A stretch of 40,962 nucleotides of DNA from Opitutales bacterium (lineage in GTDB: Bacteria > Verrucomicrobiota > Verrucomicrobiia > Opitutales > Oceanipulchritudinaceae): assembly GCA_020831525.1 (NCBI GenBank), contig JAFIGH010000041.1, forward strand, positions 1 to 40,962, read 5' to 3'. Shown one piece after another: positions 9,353-18,746 of the stretch (the stretch's first letter is position 1; each line of letters begins with the position of its first letter). Below the pieces are notes generated by a model. It had not been told where the DNA came from and made no database searches. It saw only the letters and a list, made by a program, of their open reading frames with translations. The position numbers and the translations under genes were made by a program.

Positions 9353-10747
9353 ATGGAAGTCGGAACATTCATCGCGGGCTTCGCCGCCGGGGCCGTCCTC
9401 TGCGCCCTCGCCGCGCTCTTCATCCTCCGCGGACGCGAGCATGCCGCCGCCATGCGACGCGCGGAGCTGGAATCCACCCTGCGGGCGCGCGACGAGGAAA
9501 GGGCACGGCTGGAGACGGAAGCCGGCAAGGCAACGGACGCCCTCGAACAGACCCGCCGTGAGTCACGGGACCTAGGCAACGCGCTCACCGAAGAGCGGAC
9601 CCGCCGCGAAGCCGAGGTAAAGGCCGCCGAAGAGCGCATCGCCGAGTTGCAGAAGCTCCGTGAACGGCTCGAAAACACCTTCAAAGCGCTTTCCTCCGAG
9701 GCCCTCCGGAACAACAACACCGCCTTTCTCGAACTCGCCCGTGAAAGCTTCGGCAAACTCCGCACCGAGTCCACCGGCGAACTCGAGAAGCGCAAGCAGG
9801 CCATCCACGAACTCGTCGACCCCTTGCGGAAGTCGCTCGAAAGCGTCTCCGAACGCATCCGCGAAATCGAGAAGGCCCGCGAAGGCGCCTACGAAGGTCT
9901 GCGCGAACAGGTGCGCGGCCTCCTCCAGACCCAGGGGCAGCTCCAGCGCGAAACCGGCAACCTCGTGCAGGCCTTGCGCACCCCCAACGTCCGCGGCCGG
10001 TGGGGCGAAATGCACCTGCAGCGCACCGTCGAATTCGCCGGCATGGTCGAACACATCGACTTCACCGGCCAGACCTCCGCCACCGGCGACGACGGCACCC
10101 TGCGCCCCGACATGATCATCCGCCTGCCCGGCGGCAAAAACATCGTCGTCGATGCCAAGGCGCCGCTCGAAGCCTACCTGCGCGCCGTCGAGACCGAAGA
10201 CGCCGCCGCCAAAGACGAGGCCCTCGCCCACCACGCCCGCCAGATTCGTGACCACATACGCAAACTCTCCGCCAAAAAATACTGGCAGCAGTTCGCCCCG
10301 ACCCCCGAACTCGTCGTCCTCTTCCTCCCCGGCGAGGCCTTTTTCAGCGCCGCCCTGCAAAAAGACCCCTCCCTCATCGAAGCCGGCGCCCGGGACAATG
10401 TCCTCGTCGCCACGCCCACCACCCTCATCGCCCTCCTGCGTGCCATCGCTTTCGGCTGGCGGCAGGAACGCATCGCCGAGGAAGCCGAGGCCATCGCCAA
10501 ACTCGGCGGCGAACTCCACGAACGCCTCGGTACCCTCGGCGGGCACTTCCAGAACCTCGCCAACGCCCTCAACCGCAGCGTCGATTCGTTCAACCAAGCC
10601 ATGCGCTCCCTCGACAGCCGCGTCCTCGTCACCGCCCGCCGCTTCGAGTCCATGGGCGGCCTGCGCACCAAACCCCTCCCCGACGCCCCCCTCATCCACG
10701 GGAAAGCCGAACCCTCCGCCAACCTCGACCCGCCCGAAAACAAATAG
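9353..10747 (+). CDS. rmuC: DNA recombination protein RmuC
   Basis: RmuC is a membrane-anchored protein with a nuclease-like C-terminal domain that limits rearrangements at inverted repeats in E. coli. The 464-residue protein has an N-terminal membrane helix (about 4-26, TFIAGFAAGAVLCALAALFI), a long coiled coil rich in E/R/A (about 30-190), and the RmuC domain with GRWGEMHLQRTVEFAGM, VVDAKAPLEAYL and VLVATPTTLIALLRAIAFGW. The ATG at 9353 places the membrane helix at the N-terminus; in-frame codons further upstream overlap the divergent lipoprotein gene. The family's link to inverted repeats is notable in a window full of them. Confidence 0.93.
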   Translation: MEVGTFIAGFAAGAVLCALAALFILRGREHAAAMRRAELESTLRARDEERARLETEAGKATDALEQTRRESRDLGNALTEERTRREAEVKAAEERIAELQKLRERLENTFKALSSEALRNNNTAFLELARESFGKLRTESTGELEKRKQAIHELVDPLRKSLESVSERIREIEKAREGAYEGLREQVRGLLQTQGQLQRETGNLVQALRTPNVRGRWGEMHLQRTVEFAGMVEHIDFTGQTSATGDDGTLRPDMIIRLPGGKNIVVDAKAPLEAYLRAVETEDAAAKDEALAHHARQIRDHIRKLSAKKYWQQFAPTPELVVLFLPGEAFFSAALQKDPSLIEAGARDNVLVATPTTLIALLRAIAFGWRQERIAEEAEAIAKLGGELHERLGTLGGHFQNLANALNRSVDSFNQAMRSLDSRVLVTARRFESMGGLRTKPLPDAPLIHGKAEPSANLDPPENK

Positions 10748-10795
10748 CCCCGCCGGGCAACCACACCCCCGCCCCTCGTCAAGTATTAAAACCGT

Positions 10796-10910
10796 GAGCT
10801 AAGAAATAAATAGCTCTAAGTTATATTTGTTGACGAGCAGGCCACCGTGCGATGCCCGGCGCGATACGCTGCTGCTGATACATATCATTCCCTGTCAACG
10901 ATTATAACTT
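10796..10910. repeat. AT-rich inverted repeat element before sugar kinase
   Basis: Two nested structures lie in this unusually AT-rich gap. The first is a perfect short hairpin GAGCTA/TAGCTC at 10796-10816. The second is a long inverted repeat: a 17-base arm at 10818-10834 (AAGTTATATTTGTTGAC) and its near-complement at 10894-10910, 15 of 17 positions matching, with 59 bases between. It could be a MITE-like relic or a regulatory region. Base composition differs sharply from the flanking genes. Confidence 0.5.
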
Positions 10911-10993
10911 TGGGCCATTAAAAAAGTGTCCCGCGGAAATATTCATTGACTTTCGGGCTGGACGGGGACGCCGGGGTGCGGAGGATCGGACGC

Positions 10994-11968
10994 ATGCGGC
11001 TGTTTCTGGGGATCGACGGGGGCGGGAGTCATACGCGGGCGTGGCTGGCTGATGAGGCCGGGGCGTGTCTCGGGGGGGGGGCGGCGGCGGGGTCGAATCC
11101 GGTGGACCCGTCCATAGGGCTTTCGGGGGCACGCGCGGCCATTGAGGCAGCGGTGAATGAGGCATTCGCGAAGGCGGGGATAGAACGTCAACCGGCGGAG
11201 GCGGCGTTTCTCGGGATCGCGGGGGTGTCGAACGAGGCGGAGCGGCAGGCCATGGCGCGGACCGTGGCCGCCCTTGCACTCGCGCCGGCGGCCCGCACCG
11301 GTGTCGGGCAAGATTTGTGCGTGGCCCACGAGGGGGCGCTGGCGGGGGGGCCCGGACTGATTCTCGTCGCCGGAACAGGATCGGCCTGCTACGGACGCAA
11401 TGAGCACGATGAAGCGGTGCAGACCGGCGGGCACGGATCGTTCATTGACGACGGCGGCGGGGGATTTGCGCTCGGGCGCGACGCCCTTGCCGCCGTCGCC
11501 CGCGCCGGGGACGGACGGGGTCCGGAAACCGCGCTGACGACGGCGTTGACCAACCGCCTCGGCGCGGAAGGGCTGCGCACACTGAGCCGCACCGGTGTGC
11601 CGCGCCGTGATGTCGCCGCGCTCGCAGTCGTTGTCATCGAGCAGGCGGAAGGCGGCGACGCGGTTGCCGCCGCCATTCTCGACCGGGGCGCGGATGAGCT
11701 GGCGCACCTCGTTCTTGCGGCGGCGCGGCGGGTTCCCTTTCCGGTGCCCTGCCCCGTCGCGCTCTGCGGCGGTCTCACGGAGTTCCCGCTGTATCGAAAT
11801 CGTGTCCTAGCGGCTCTGGAACGCGAATGCCCGGCAGCACATCCGGTGCAACCGCGACTGCCGCCCGTCGGCGGTGCCGTCCTTCTTGCCATGCGCCGCG
11901 CCGGCATTCACCCCCGCGAAGCAATCCTCGTCAGCCTCGCCCGCGCGGCACAGCACGCACACCCGTAA
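10994..11968 (+). CDS. BadF/BadG-type ATPase, N-acetylglucosamine kinase-like
   Basis: This 324-residue protein belongs to the ASKHA fold group of sugar kinases and BadF/BadG ATPases. It starts MRLFLGIDGGGSHTRAWLAD (phosphate-1 loop), continues with an ILVAGTGSACYGRN phosphate-2 motif and DDGGGGFALGRDAL, and has the adenosine-side PVALCGGLTEF. The closest functional guess is an N-acetylglucosamine or related amino-sugar kinase. The start has GGAGGA eight bases upstream. It stands alone between AT-rich repeat gaps. Confidence 0.82.
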   Translation: MRLFLGIDGGGSHTRAWLADEAGACLGGGAAAGSNPVDPSIGLSGARAAIEAAVNEAFAKAGIERQPAEAAFLGIAGVSNEAERQAMARTVAALALAPAARTGVGQDLCVAHEGALAGGPGLILVAGTGSACYGRNEHDEAVQTGGHGSFIDDGGGGFALGRDALAAVARAGDGRGPETALTTALTNRLGAEGLRTLSRTGVPRRDVAALAVVVIEQAEGGDAVAAAILDRGADELAHLVLAAARRVPFPVPCPVALCGGLTEFPLYRNRVLAALERECPAAHPVQPRLPPVGGAVLLAMRRAGIHPREAILVSLARAAQHAHP

Positions 11969-11997
11969 GGCCGAAGGGCCAACGACATATTTCTCCA

Positions 11998-12091
11998 TTT
12001 AATTTCTCAGAGCTAATACAAAAGTTGACACAGGCAGCAATGCTTGATTCATGAGCGGATTAATTATTTTTCATGAAAAACAGTTAATTAC
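11998..12091. repeat. AT-rich palindromic gap after sugar kinase
   Basis: The gap holds TTCTCAGAG (12004-12012), also present at 30640-30648 and inverted at 29271-29279 around the purEK transposase. A TTGACA (12025-12030) follows. A perfect 14-base palindrome TTTTTCATGAAAAA (12067-12080) lies between two TTAATTA copies (about 12060-12066 and 12085-12091). Nothing coding is supported. It may be an operator or a mobile-element remnant. Confidence 0.4.
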
Positions 12092-12231
12092 CACTATGTT
12101 CCGCGGTGGCTACGGTGGGGATCGAACCCGGGGACTGGGCTCACGACTCTCGACGGCATCAAATCAGGAAAGCCAGGCGGTATTGGGGACTGACGGACGG
12201 GGGCCGGCGGCGTTTATGGAAACTCTTGGGA

Positions 12232-13755
12232 TCAGTGGGCGCTGATGCCGCGGTAGAGGTTCATGACGCGGTCGCTCTGTTCGCGCCGCACTTGTTCGAG
12301 GGTAAGCCGTGGGATTTTGTACTCGGCGGCGTCGCCGGGGGTGTTTTCGCAGTGCCGCCGGATGACGGCGTAGAGGAATTTGAAGGCATCCCTCGGCTGA
12401 TGCATTTGGTCGAGAGCCTCGACAAGCTCATGGTGGCCGACGTCGTCGGCAAAGATATCTTTCAACTCCTCGACGGGGGCGTCGGCACCGTCCGCGTTCT
12501 GGCAGTGGCGGAACCGGCGGCTGCAGAGGTCGTAGAGCGTGGCCCCGGTCCAGCGCAGCGGGTTGATGAGGTTTTGCTTGTCGAGGCGCGCCTGCCGCTG
12601 GAAGGCGGTGTCTTCGCGCTCCACCTGGTGCCCGAGTTCGATGGGCAGGAGCATCTTCACGGCGACACGTTCCTGCTGGAGGAATTTGTTGTTGAGCAGC
12701 GGCCAGACGAGTTTGCGCATGCGTTCCACGTCGCTATTGATGAGTACCGGCTCGTCGACGCGGTCGATGAGGACGACGAGTGAGTCGTAGCCCACTGCCC
12801 CGAGAACACGGAGCAGACGCTGTGTCATTTCGTAGCGCTTGTCCTGGTCCTCCTTGTCGGGGAGGAGCGCGAGCGTGCCGGCGTTTTCCGGCAGGTTCCA
12901 GAAACCGCGGGAGAGCGCCTTGCGGGTATGGCTGACGGCGCGGATGGCGTCGCGCACGCGCCCCGCGCGCAACCAGCGGCGGAAACTGCCCGACACCCAT
13001 GCCGCCCCAAGGAGGACAAAACCAAGCGTCCCGGCCACGGCGGTGATCTTCCACTCGAGCGAGGCGGGGTCTGTGAAATGCCATACCCCCGCCCCGGCCA
13101 GCCCCGCGAGGCCGAAGAGCAATGCGGCAATGCCCAGCCCCGTGCGGTCGAGGAGCGGGCGCACGCGCAGGATTCGCAGGATTCGGGACCAACGGCTGCC
13201 GTCGTCACCGTGGGCAGGCTGGTCGTAGAGCAGGGCAAAGAGCGCGAGGTCGAGTCGCTTTTCGCGGCTCATTTTCCGGAGCGCTTTGTGATCTGCCTTC
13301 CGCCAGCGCTTGTCTTCCGCGTCCGTATCCTCTCCGAGGATCCAGTCGAGCAACTCCGTGACGGCGAGGCTGAGGATCGCGTCCTGATGATCGGAAAGAG
13401 TTATGTGGTCGAGACAGTCGGCGGGATCTTTGAGGGACAGATTATGCGAGAGCCGGTCGAGCACGGGGTTGATGTCGTCGTAGCGCACGATCCACGCCCG
13501 CCCGTTTGGCTGCTCTTTGTTGTACGACCGCAACCGCCGTTCGATCATCAGGCGCATGGCGGTCTTTCCACTGCCCTTCTCCCCGAAAACGATGGATGTG
13601 CTCGGGTTCTGCGGATTCCCTTCGATCTTCTGGAAGTCCGGATGGGTGACGGTCGCCTCCAGAGTCCGGGCGTAGACCGCGTCGTTGCGCGCCTCCTCGG
13701 CGAGAAACGGATTCTCACTCAGATGCCAGTGTGCGAAGAAGTCTTTTAGGTCCAT
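12232..13755 (-). CDS. Membrane-anchored P-loop NTPase (AAA/KAP-like)
   Basis: A 507-residue P-loop ATPase. Walker A GEKGSGKT is at residues 58-65; Walker B (LVVLIDRVDE) is at about 326-335. Between them, two predicted membrane helices (about 204-226 and 236-256) form a hairpin embedded within the NTPase domain, the layout of KAP-type NTPases that face the cytoplasm. The N-terminal HWHLSENPFLAEEA resembles other bacterial ATPases of this kind. It follows the dynamin-like gene on the same strand after 90 bases, and the pair may work together at the membrane. Exact family and function are unknown. Confidence 0.7.
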   Translation of the reverse strand: MDLKDFFAHWHLSENPFLAEEARNDAVYARTLEATVTHPDFQKIEGNPQNPSTSIVFGEKGSGKTAMRLMIERRLRSYNKEQPNGRAWIVRYDDINPVLDRLSHNLSLKDPADCLDHITLSDHQDAILSLAVTELLDWILGEDTDAEDKRWRKADHKALRKMSREKRLDLALFALLYDQPAHGDDGSRWSRILRILRVRPLLDRTGLGIAALLFGLAGLAGAGVWHFTDPASLEWKITAVAGTLGFVLLGAAWVSGSFRRWLRAGRVRDAIRAVSHTRKALSRGFWNLPENAGTLALLPDKEDQDKRYEMTQRLLRVLGAVGYDSLVVLIDRVDEPVLINSDVERMRKLVWPLLNNKFLQQERVAVKMLLPIELGHQVEREDTAFQRQARLDKQNLINPLRWTGATLYDLCSRRFRHCQNADGADAPVEELKDIFADDVGHHELVEALDQMHQPRDAFKFLYAVIRRHCENTPGDAAEYKIPRLTLEQVRREQSDRVMNLYRGISAH

Positions 13756-13845
13756 AATTGCGGAGAAATGCGCCGCCCCGCTCCGCGGGCCGGATGATCG
13801 AGAGCGGGCGGCGTTGCCAGCATGCCGCGCGGACGGCGCCGATCC

Positions 13846-16185
13846 TCAGACAATGCGGCCGTCATCCGGCAGATCCAAGCCGGAATCCCACGCCTCACCT
13901 TCGTCGTCTTCGTCCTGATCGTCCGCATTCTCGGCATCATTCACGCCCTCCGCGTCGGAGTCGAGACTTCGTTTGTCCCCCACAAAACGCACATGCAAGT
14001 CGTTCACTTCGCCGCGCAACCGCTGCGTCGCGGAGCCAAGGCCGTCGAGCGCGTCGAGCGCGGACCGTTGCGCCTGGTAGCGCCGCCGCAGGTCCGACGA
14101 GACCTTCTGCAACTCGCTTGCCTTACGGTCGAGGCGTTCGGCGAGGTGCTTTTTGAAGAACGCGGCGTAGGCGTCCAACACACTTTCCAAGTCCTTCACA
14201 ACACTGTTTTCGAACGCTTCCACGGCATACTGCTCAATGGACTCGGCAAGGTAGTCACGGCCTGCATCGCCCAACCGCTTGGCCTTAAGACCCGCGGAAA
14301 TAGGCTGGTCCGAAGGGGACGACTCACCCAACAGGCGGCGCCGCACGGCAGCGGGCGACCGGAACATGATCCAATCTAGAACCGTGCGCCGCACGGGCAG
14401 CCCCTCCTCCAGCGCGCCGGTATCGGGCAGGTTGGGCACATCCGCGAGCCGTTTCTTCGCCTCGGGCTCGAACGCGGGGTAGATGTCGTCGAGCGACAGT
14501 CCGAGATCACGGAGGCAATGAAGAATCTCCGAGTTCAGGCGCAGTCCGGCATCCTTCTCCCGCGCGCTCTCGTCAATCAACTGCGCGCCCTTACTGCGCG
14601 CTCCGGCACACGCCTCGGCGATCCGTGAACGGCTGCGCCCGACGAGCAGATTACCGAGGCTTTCATCCGACTCATACCAACTGTCGACCTCCCCGCGAAG
14701 GCTCGCCTTGAGGCCCGGGAGGACAGACAAGGCCTGTTCCTTCACACGCTCCCGCAGGCTGCCGAGCATTTCTTCCAGCGGATGGTCCCACTTGTCCTCG
14801 CCAAGGAAGCGGACGGCATTGAGCTGGTTCTCTTTCTCATCCGAGGCCTTTTTCAGGTCCTCAATGCGGGCGCGCAGGTCAGCGACAGGCGGTGACTCCG
14901 CCTGTTCTTCCGTTTCGTCGAGGACGGACTTTGCCTGCCGCAGACTGTCGGACATGAATTCGACAATATAGTCGCTGCTGTTCAAATATTCGGTGAGGTC
15001 GTCGACAAAGGCATCAAAACCAAGCTGCACTTCCGTCTCGGGACGGACAACCTCTCCGCCGGTCACCGCGTCGCCGCCCGCTGAGGAAGGCCCTACCGCA
15101 TCTTCATGATCAGCGGACTCCACGCCCGCCGCGATGTCTGTCTCCTCTTCCGTGTCAGCCTCCGGCGCGGCGGCATCGTGGCCTTCCGCCTCGTCCGCGC
15201 CGCGGGTCTCCGTTTCCAGCGAAGCGCCCTCTTCCTTCGACTCCCGCAAACGCCTCTCGGCGGTGCGCAGAAGATCGATCAGGTAAATCCGCAGGCGACC
15301 GCTCTCGATAGCGGAGCGGATTTGCGCGCTGACCGTCAGTGTTTCAAAAGCCTCCACGATTTTGCGCGGGTCACGGCTCTCCAAGGCCGGCTCCAGCTCA
15401 CCGGAAGGGCTGAGGTCCTTTTTTGACGAGTCGATGTTTACGACGAGAAACACCCGCGAGAAGACATTCAACAAATCCGCAAACTCGTTGAAGACCTGCT
15501 CAAAAAAGAGATTGTCGGTCTTCACGACAAAGACGGCGCACGCGGCGGTGTCCCGGAAATCACGGGTGAGCTGCCCGTAGTTGTACTTCATCTTTGTGTA
15601 GAGTCCGGGCGTGTCGACAAGGATCGTCCCCGACTCCCGAAGCGCCGGTGCCGAAAGCGTAAAATCAATCCGCCGCACGGCATCTTCATAATCCTGCGCC
15701 GGATTGAATACCCGCCCCTCCTCATCGGCCTTGCGGATCTCGTGCGCAAGCAGTTCGTGCGCCTCCTCGATGTTCTTCTGCAGTTCCTCACCCGAGCGGA
15801 ACGTCTTCCGCTCACCGTTGAAGCGCGTGAGGGAAAACTCCCGCTCCTCACCCTCGTGCACATACACAAGACACGGATAGGCGGGCAAACTCGACACCTC
15901 GCTCACATAGGCGCCGCTGATCGCATTCATGAGCGTAGACTTGCCGCTCTTCAAAGGACCGAAAATTACAAGGTAGGTATTCTGCTGCGCTGCCTTGTCC
16001 CGCAGGATCTTCAAGCGGTGCTGGTTGTCGAGCAGCGCGCTCGACACGGCGTTGAGGGAGGGCTCGTCCGACACGCGCCGGATTGTCTGGATAGCGTCCT
16101 CCAGTGCCTCGGCGAAGGGCTCGAGCGTGCCGGAAAAGCTCTGGCAGAATTCTGTGAGATCGACGTGTATAGTTTCTTTTAACAT
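13846..16185 (-). CDS. Dynamin-like GTPase
   Basis: A 779-residue protein with a dynamin-type GTPase domain: P-loop GPLKSGKST (76-84), DTPG (191-194) and the G4-type NIDSSKKD (250-257). The usual dynamin LPxGxxPVT switch is replaced by SSLPAYPCLVYV, so the G2 threonine appears absent. An acidic, low-complexity insert (about 325-395) separates the G domain from a long helical region (about 400-740) typical of stalk-forming assemblies. The C-terminus is highly acidic (DAENADDQDEDDEGEAWD). No membrane helix is seen, unlike the downstream NTPase. Bacterial dynamins remodel or protect membranes, some in phage defence; the role here is inferred only. Confidence 0.82.
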   Translation of the reverse strand: MLKETIHVDLTEFCQSFSGTLEPFAEALEDAIQTIRRVSDEPSLNAVSSALLDNQHRLKILRDKAAQQNTYLVIFGPLKSGKSTLMNAISGAYVSEVSSLPAYPCLVYVHEGEEREFSLTRFNGERKTFRSGEELQKNIEEAHELLAHEIRKADEEGRVFNPAQDYEDAVRRIDFTLSAPALRESGTILVDTPGLYTKMKYNYGQLTRDFRDTAACAVFVVKTDNLFFEQVFNEFADLLNVFSRVFLVVNIDSSKKDLSPSGELEPALESRDPRKIVEAFETLTVSAQIRSAIESGRLRIYLIDLLRTAERRLRESKEEGASLETETRGADEAEGHDAAAPEADTEEETDIAAGVESADHEDAVGPSSAGGDAVTGGEVVRPETEVQLGFDAFVDDLTEYLNSSDYIVEFMSDSLRQAKSVLDETEEQAESPPVADLRARIEDLKKASDEKENQLNAVRFLGEDKWDHPLEEMLGSLRERVKEQALSVLPGLKASLRGEVDSWYESDESLGNLLVGRSRSRIAEACAGARSKGAQLIDESAREKDAGLRLNSEILHCLRDLGLSLDDIYPAFEPEAKKRLADVPNLPDTGALEEGLPVRRTVLDWIMFRSPAAVRRRLLGESSPSDQPISAGLKAKRLGDAGRDYLAESIEQYAVEAFENSVVKDLESVLDAYAAFFKKHLAERLDRKASELQKVSSDLRRRYQAQRSALDALDGLGSATQRLRGEVNDLHVRFVGDKRSLDSDAEGVNDAENADDQDEDDEGEAWDSGLDLPDDGRIV

Positions 16186-16350
16186 GTATTGAGGCGTTTA
16201 CCTTTGATGGGAGTTCGCTGCGTCAAATACCGCAGGATCAATGCCAGAACGGTGGTCACCGTCCCGTCACGTAGTTCGTAATGGACCGATCCAGACGGAC
16301 CGGCACAACACGACCTTCCACTGTCTACGCCAGGCACTGCCGCCATGCAA

Positions 16351-16375
16351 GGACGGAACGGATTTTCCTCCGTCC
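16351..16375 (-). terminator. Possible hairpin terminator after RND exporter
   Basis: A 7-base-pair stem (GGACGGA at 16351-16357, TCCGTCC at 16369-16375) lies just beyond the stop of the minus-strand RND gene. There is no clear T-run on the 3' side, so intrinsic termination is uncertain. The rest of 16186-16385 shows nothing else. Confidence 0.25.
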
Positions 16376-16385
16376 CGGCACATCC

Positions 16386-18746
16386 TCAACGCCTCCAGTG
16401 GTGGTGGGGCATGAGCCAGCGGGCGATGGCGGGCAGGAGAAGAATGGCCCCGAGCATATTAAAGAGGAACATAAATGTGAGAAGAATCCCCATGTCCGCC
16501 TGAAACTGAAGGGCCGAGAATATCCACGTGCTCACACCCACCGCAAGGGTCAAGCCCGTGAAGACCACGGCACTGCCCGTTTGCCGCAGCGCCTCGACAA
16601 GAGACTCCTCAAAGAGGAGACCGGTGCGCATGCACTCACGCAACTTGAAGAAGAGGTAGATCCCGTAGTCAACCCCCACCCCCACCCCGAGGGCCACAAC
16701 AGGGAGAGTGGACACCTTGAGACCGATCTCCATCAAATACATGAGCGCATAGGCGAGAATGGATACAACCGCCAGCGGGGTGACGATGCAGAAAGCGGCC
16801 CGCCACGAACGGAAGGCAATGAGGCAGAGGACAATGACGGCACTAAAAACATAGAGCAGCATGGGGAACTGCGCGGCAGCCACAACCTCGTTGGTCGCCC
16901 CCATGACGCCCACATTGCCGGTCGCGAGCCGGAAGGCGACATCGTCCGCATCCTCCGTTTCGCGGAACGCCTTCACCGTTTCAATCACGCCCTCGATGGT
17001 CTCGGCCTTGTGGTCGCGGAGAAAGATGTAGACGGGCATAACGCTGCCGTCGGCATTGAGCAGGCCGGTAGCCGTATCGACCGGAGAAATCGCCTGCCCG
17101 AGCACGGCGGGGTGGCGCGGGAGGATATGCCACTTCGGATTCCCTTCGTTCCAGCCTTGGTTGATCGTCTTGGCGACAATCGGAAGCGACGACACCGACT
17201 GCACGCCCGGCGCGTTGCGGGCGTGCCACGAAAGCCGGTCGATCTTCTCCATAATACGGTAGTCCACACATCCGTTGGGAATCGTCTCACAGATTACCGT
17301 AATGACATTGACTCCGACATCGAACCGTTCGGTGATGGCCGCGCTGTCGCGGTTGTATTGCGAACCGGGCCGTAGCTCGGGCACGCCGTGGCTCAAGTCG
17401 CCGATGCGCACCTGAGCAGCGTAGTGAAACCCGCCCACGGCGAGAACAACGGCGATCACGATCATGGTGAGCGACCACCCAGGCTGGGCCACCAGAGCCA
17501 CGCGCCGCCAGAAGCGGTCTGTCCTTTCGCGGCGGTGCTGTATGCGCCGCCGCAGGCCGGGATCGAGCCGCACAAAGGACAGGAGGACCGGAAGAAGCAG
17601 CAGATTGGTGAAAAACAGCGTGAAGATTCCGAGGCTCGCCGTGATGGCCAGTTCCTGGATGATCGGAATACGGATCGCGAGGATCGTGATAAAGCCGATC
17701 AAATCAGTCGCGAGAGCGGTCGATCCCGGCACGAGCAGCTGCGCGAAGCTATCGCGCGCGGCCTGTAGACTCGATTTCCCGTTGAAGAACCCGCTCCTGA
17801 AGGAGCGTACCATCTGTACGCCATGGCTCACCCCGATGGCAAGGACAAGGAACGGCACGAGAATCGACATCGGATCAATCCCAAAGCCGAGGAGGCGCAG
17901 GAGCCCGAGTTGCCACACGACGGCTGTTACCGCCGTGAGAACGGTGAACCCTGCAAGCCGCGCGGACTGCGCGTAATGATAGACAAATACCGTTGTAATC
18001 AGCAGCGAAATGAAGAAGAAAAGAATCACATTGGCCGCCCCGTCGCGAACATCCCCAATAACCTTGGCGAACCCGATAATGTGGACATTCAGTCCGATGG
18101 ACCGTCCCCGGCGCTCAAACGGCTCCCGAAACCGATCTTCGAGGTGATTCGCCACCTCGATGTAGTCGAGCCGCCCGCCCGTCGCCGGATCGACCTCGAG
18201 GAGCTGGGCGGAGATGATCGCACCGGTGAAGTCACTGGCAACCAACTGTCCAAGCCGCCCAGACTTGACAATGTTCTCACGCACGACGCGGAGGTCCTCC
18301 TCCGTCCCCTGAAAGTCGGCGGGCACGACGTTCCCGCCCGCAAAGCCGTCTTCCACGATCTCGATAAAGCGGACATTCGGTGTCCAGACAGAGGTCACCT
18401 GCGCGCGGTCGACCCCCGGAATGAAATAGGCCTCGTCCGTGGCTTCGCGGAGGAGATTGAAAAAGAGCGGATCAAAAATATCGCCCTCGTCCATCGTAAA
18501 GGCGATGAGCACACGGTTCGCCCCGCCGAACTCATCCTGATACTCAAGAAAGGTCTGGATGTATTCATGACTGAGCGGCAGTTGCTTGGTGAAGCCGGCG
18601 TCGACGCGCAATTGCAGGGCCGACCAAATGAGAAAGGCCGTTGCCGCCACAAACAGGAAAAGCACGACCGCGCGGAAGCGGAAGAGGACAGCCGCCGTGC
18701 GCTCCAATCGACCGCCGCCGGATCCCGCGCGCGGGTCGGCTTTCAT
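16386..18746 (-). CDS. RND-superfamily (MMPL-type) exporter
   Basis: A 786-residue inner-membrane protein of the predicted RND exporter type. An N-terminal helix (about 27-46) is followed by a large periplasmic loop beginning LRVDAGFTKQLPLSHEYIQ, a block of several membrane helices with GFGIDPMSILVPFLVLAIGVSHG, then a repeat of the same plan ending with VVALGVGVGVDYGIYLFFKL, the expected two-fold internal duplication. Its ATG overlaps the stop of the YCF48-like gene by four bases. With DUF1329 and DUF1302 upstream, it probably moves a lipid or other hydrophobic compound across the envelope; direction and substrate are unknown. Confidence 0.85.
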   Translation of the reverse strand: MKADPRAGSGGGRLERTAAVLFRFRAVVLFLFVAATAFLIWSALQLRVDAGFTKQLPLSHEYIQTFLEYQDEFGGANRVLIAFTMDEGDIFDPLFFNLLREATDEAYFIPGVDRAQVTSVWTPNVRFIEIVEDGFAGGNVVPADFQGTEEDLRVVRENIVKSGRLGQLVASDFTGAIISAQLLEVDPATGGRLDYIEVANHLEDRFREPFERRGRSIGLNVHIIGFAKVIGDVRDGAANVILFFFISLLITTVFVYHYAQSARLAGFTVLTAVTAVVWQLGLLRLLGFGIDPMSILVPFLVLAIGVSHGVQMVRSFRSGFFNGKSSLQAARDSFAQLLVPGSTALATDLIGFITILAIRIPIIQELAITASLGIFTLFFTNLLLLPVLLSFVRLDPGLRRRIQHRRERTDRFWRRVALVAQPGWSLTMIVIAVVLAVGGFHYAAQVRIGDLSHGVPELRPGSQYNRDSAAITERFDVGVNVITVICETIPNGCVDYRIMEKIDRLSWHARNAPGVQSVSSLPIVAKTINQGWNEGNPKWHILPRHPAVLGQAISPVDTATGLLNADGSVMPVYIFLRDHKAETIEGVIETVKAFRETEDADDVAFRLATGNVGVMGATNEVVAAAQFPMLLYVFSAVIVLCLIAFRSWRAAFCIVTPLAVVSILAYALMYLMEIGLKVSTLPVVALGVGVGVDYGIYLFFKLRECMRTGLLFEESLVEALRQTGSAVVFTGLTLAVGVSTWIFSALQFQADMGILLTFMFLFNMLGAILLLPAIARWLMPHHHWRR

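Noticed and set aside
12101-12180. tRNA-like 3' end on the minus strand (GGGTTCGATCCCC)
   Set aside because: Only three base pairs of the T-stem form, the implied acceptor strand CGTAGCC has no partner within tRNA distance, and no anticodon arm is visible. Not accepted as a tRNA or a tRNA-derived attachment site.
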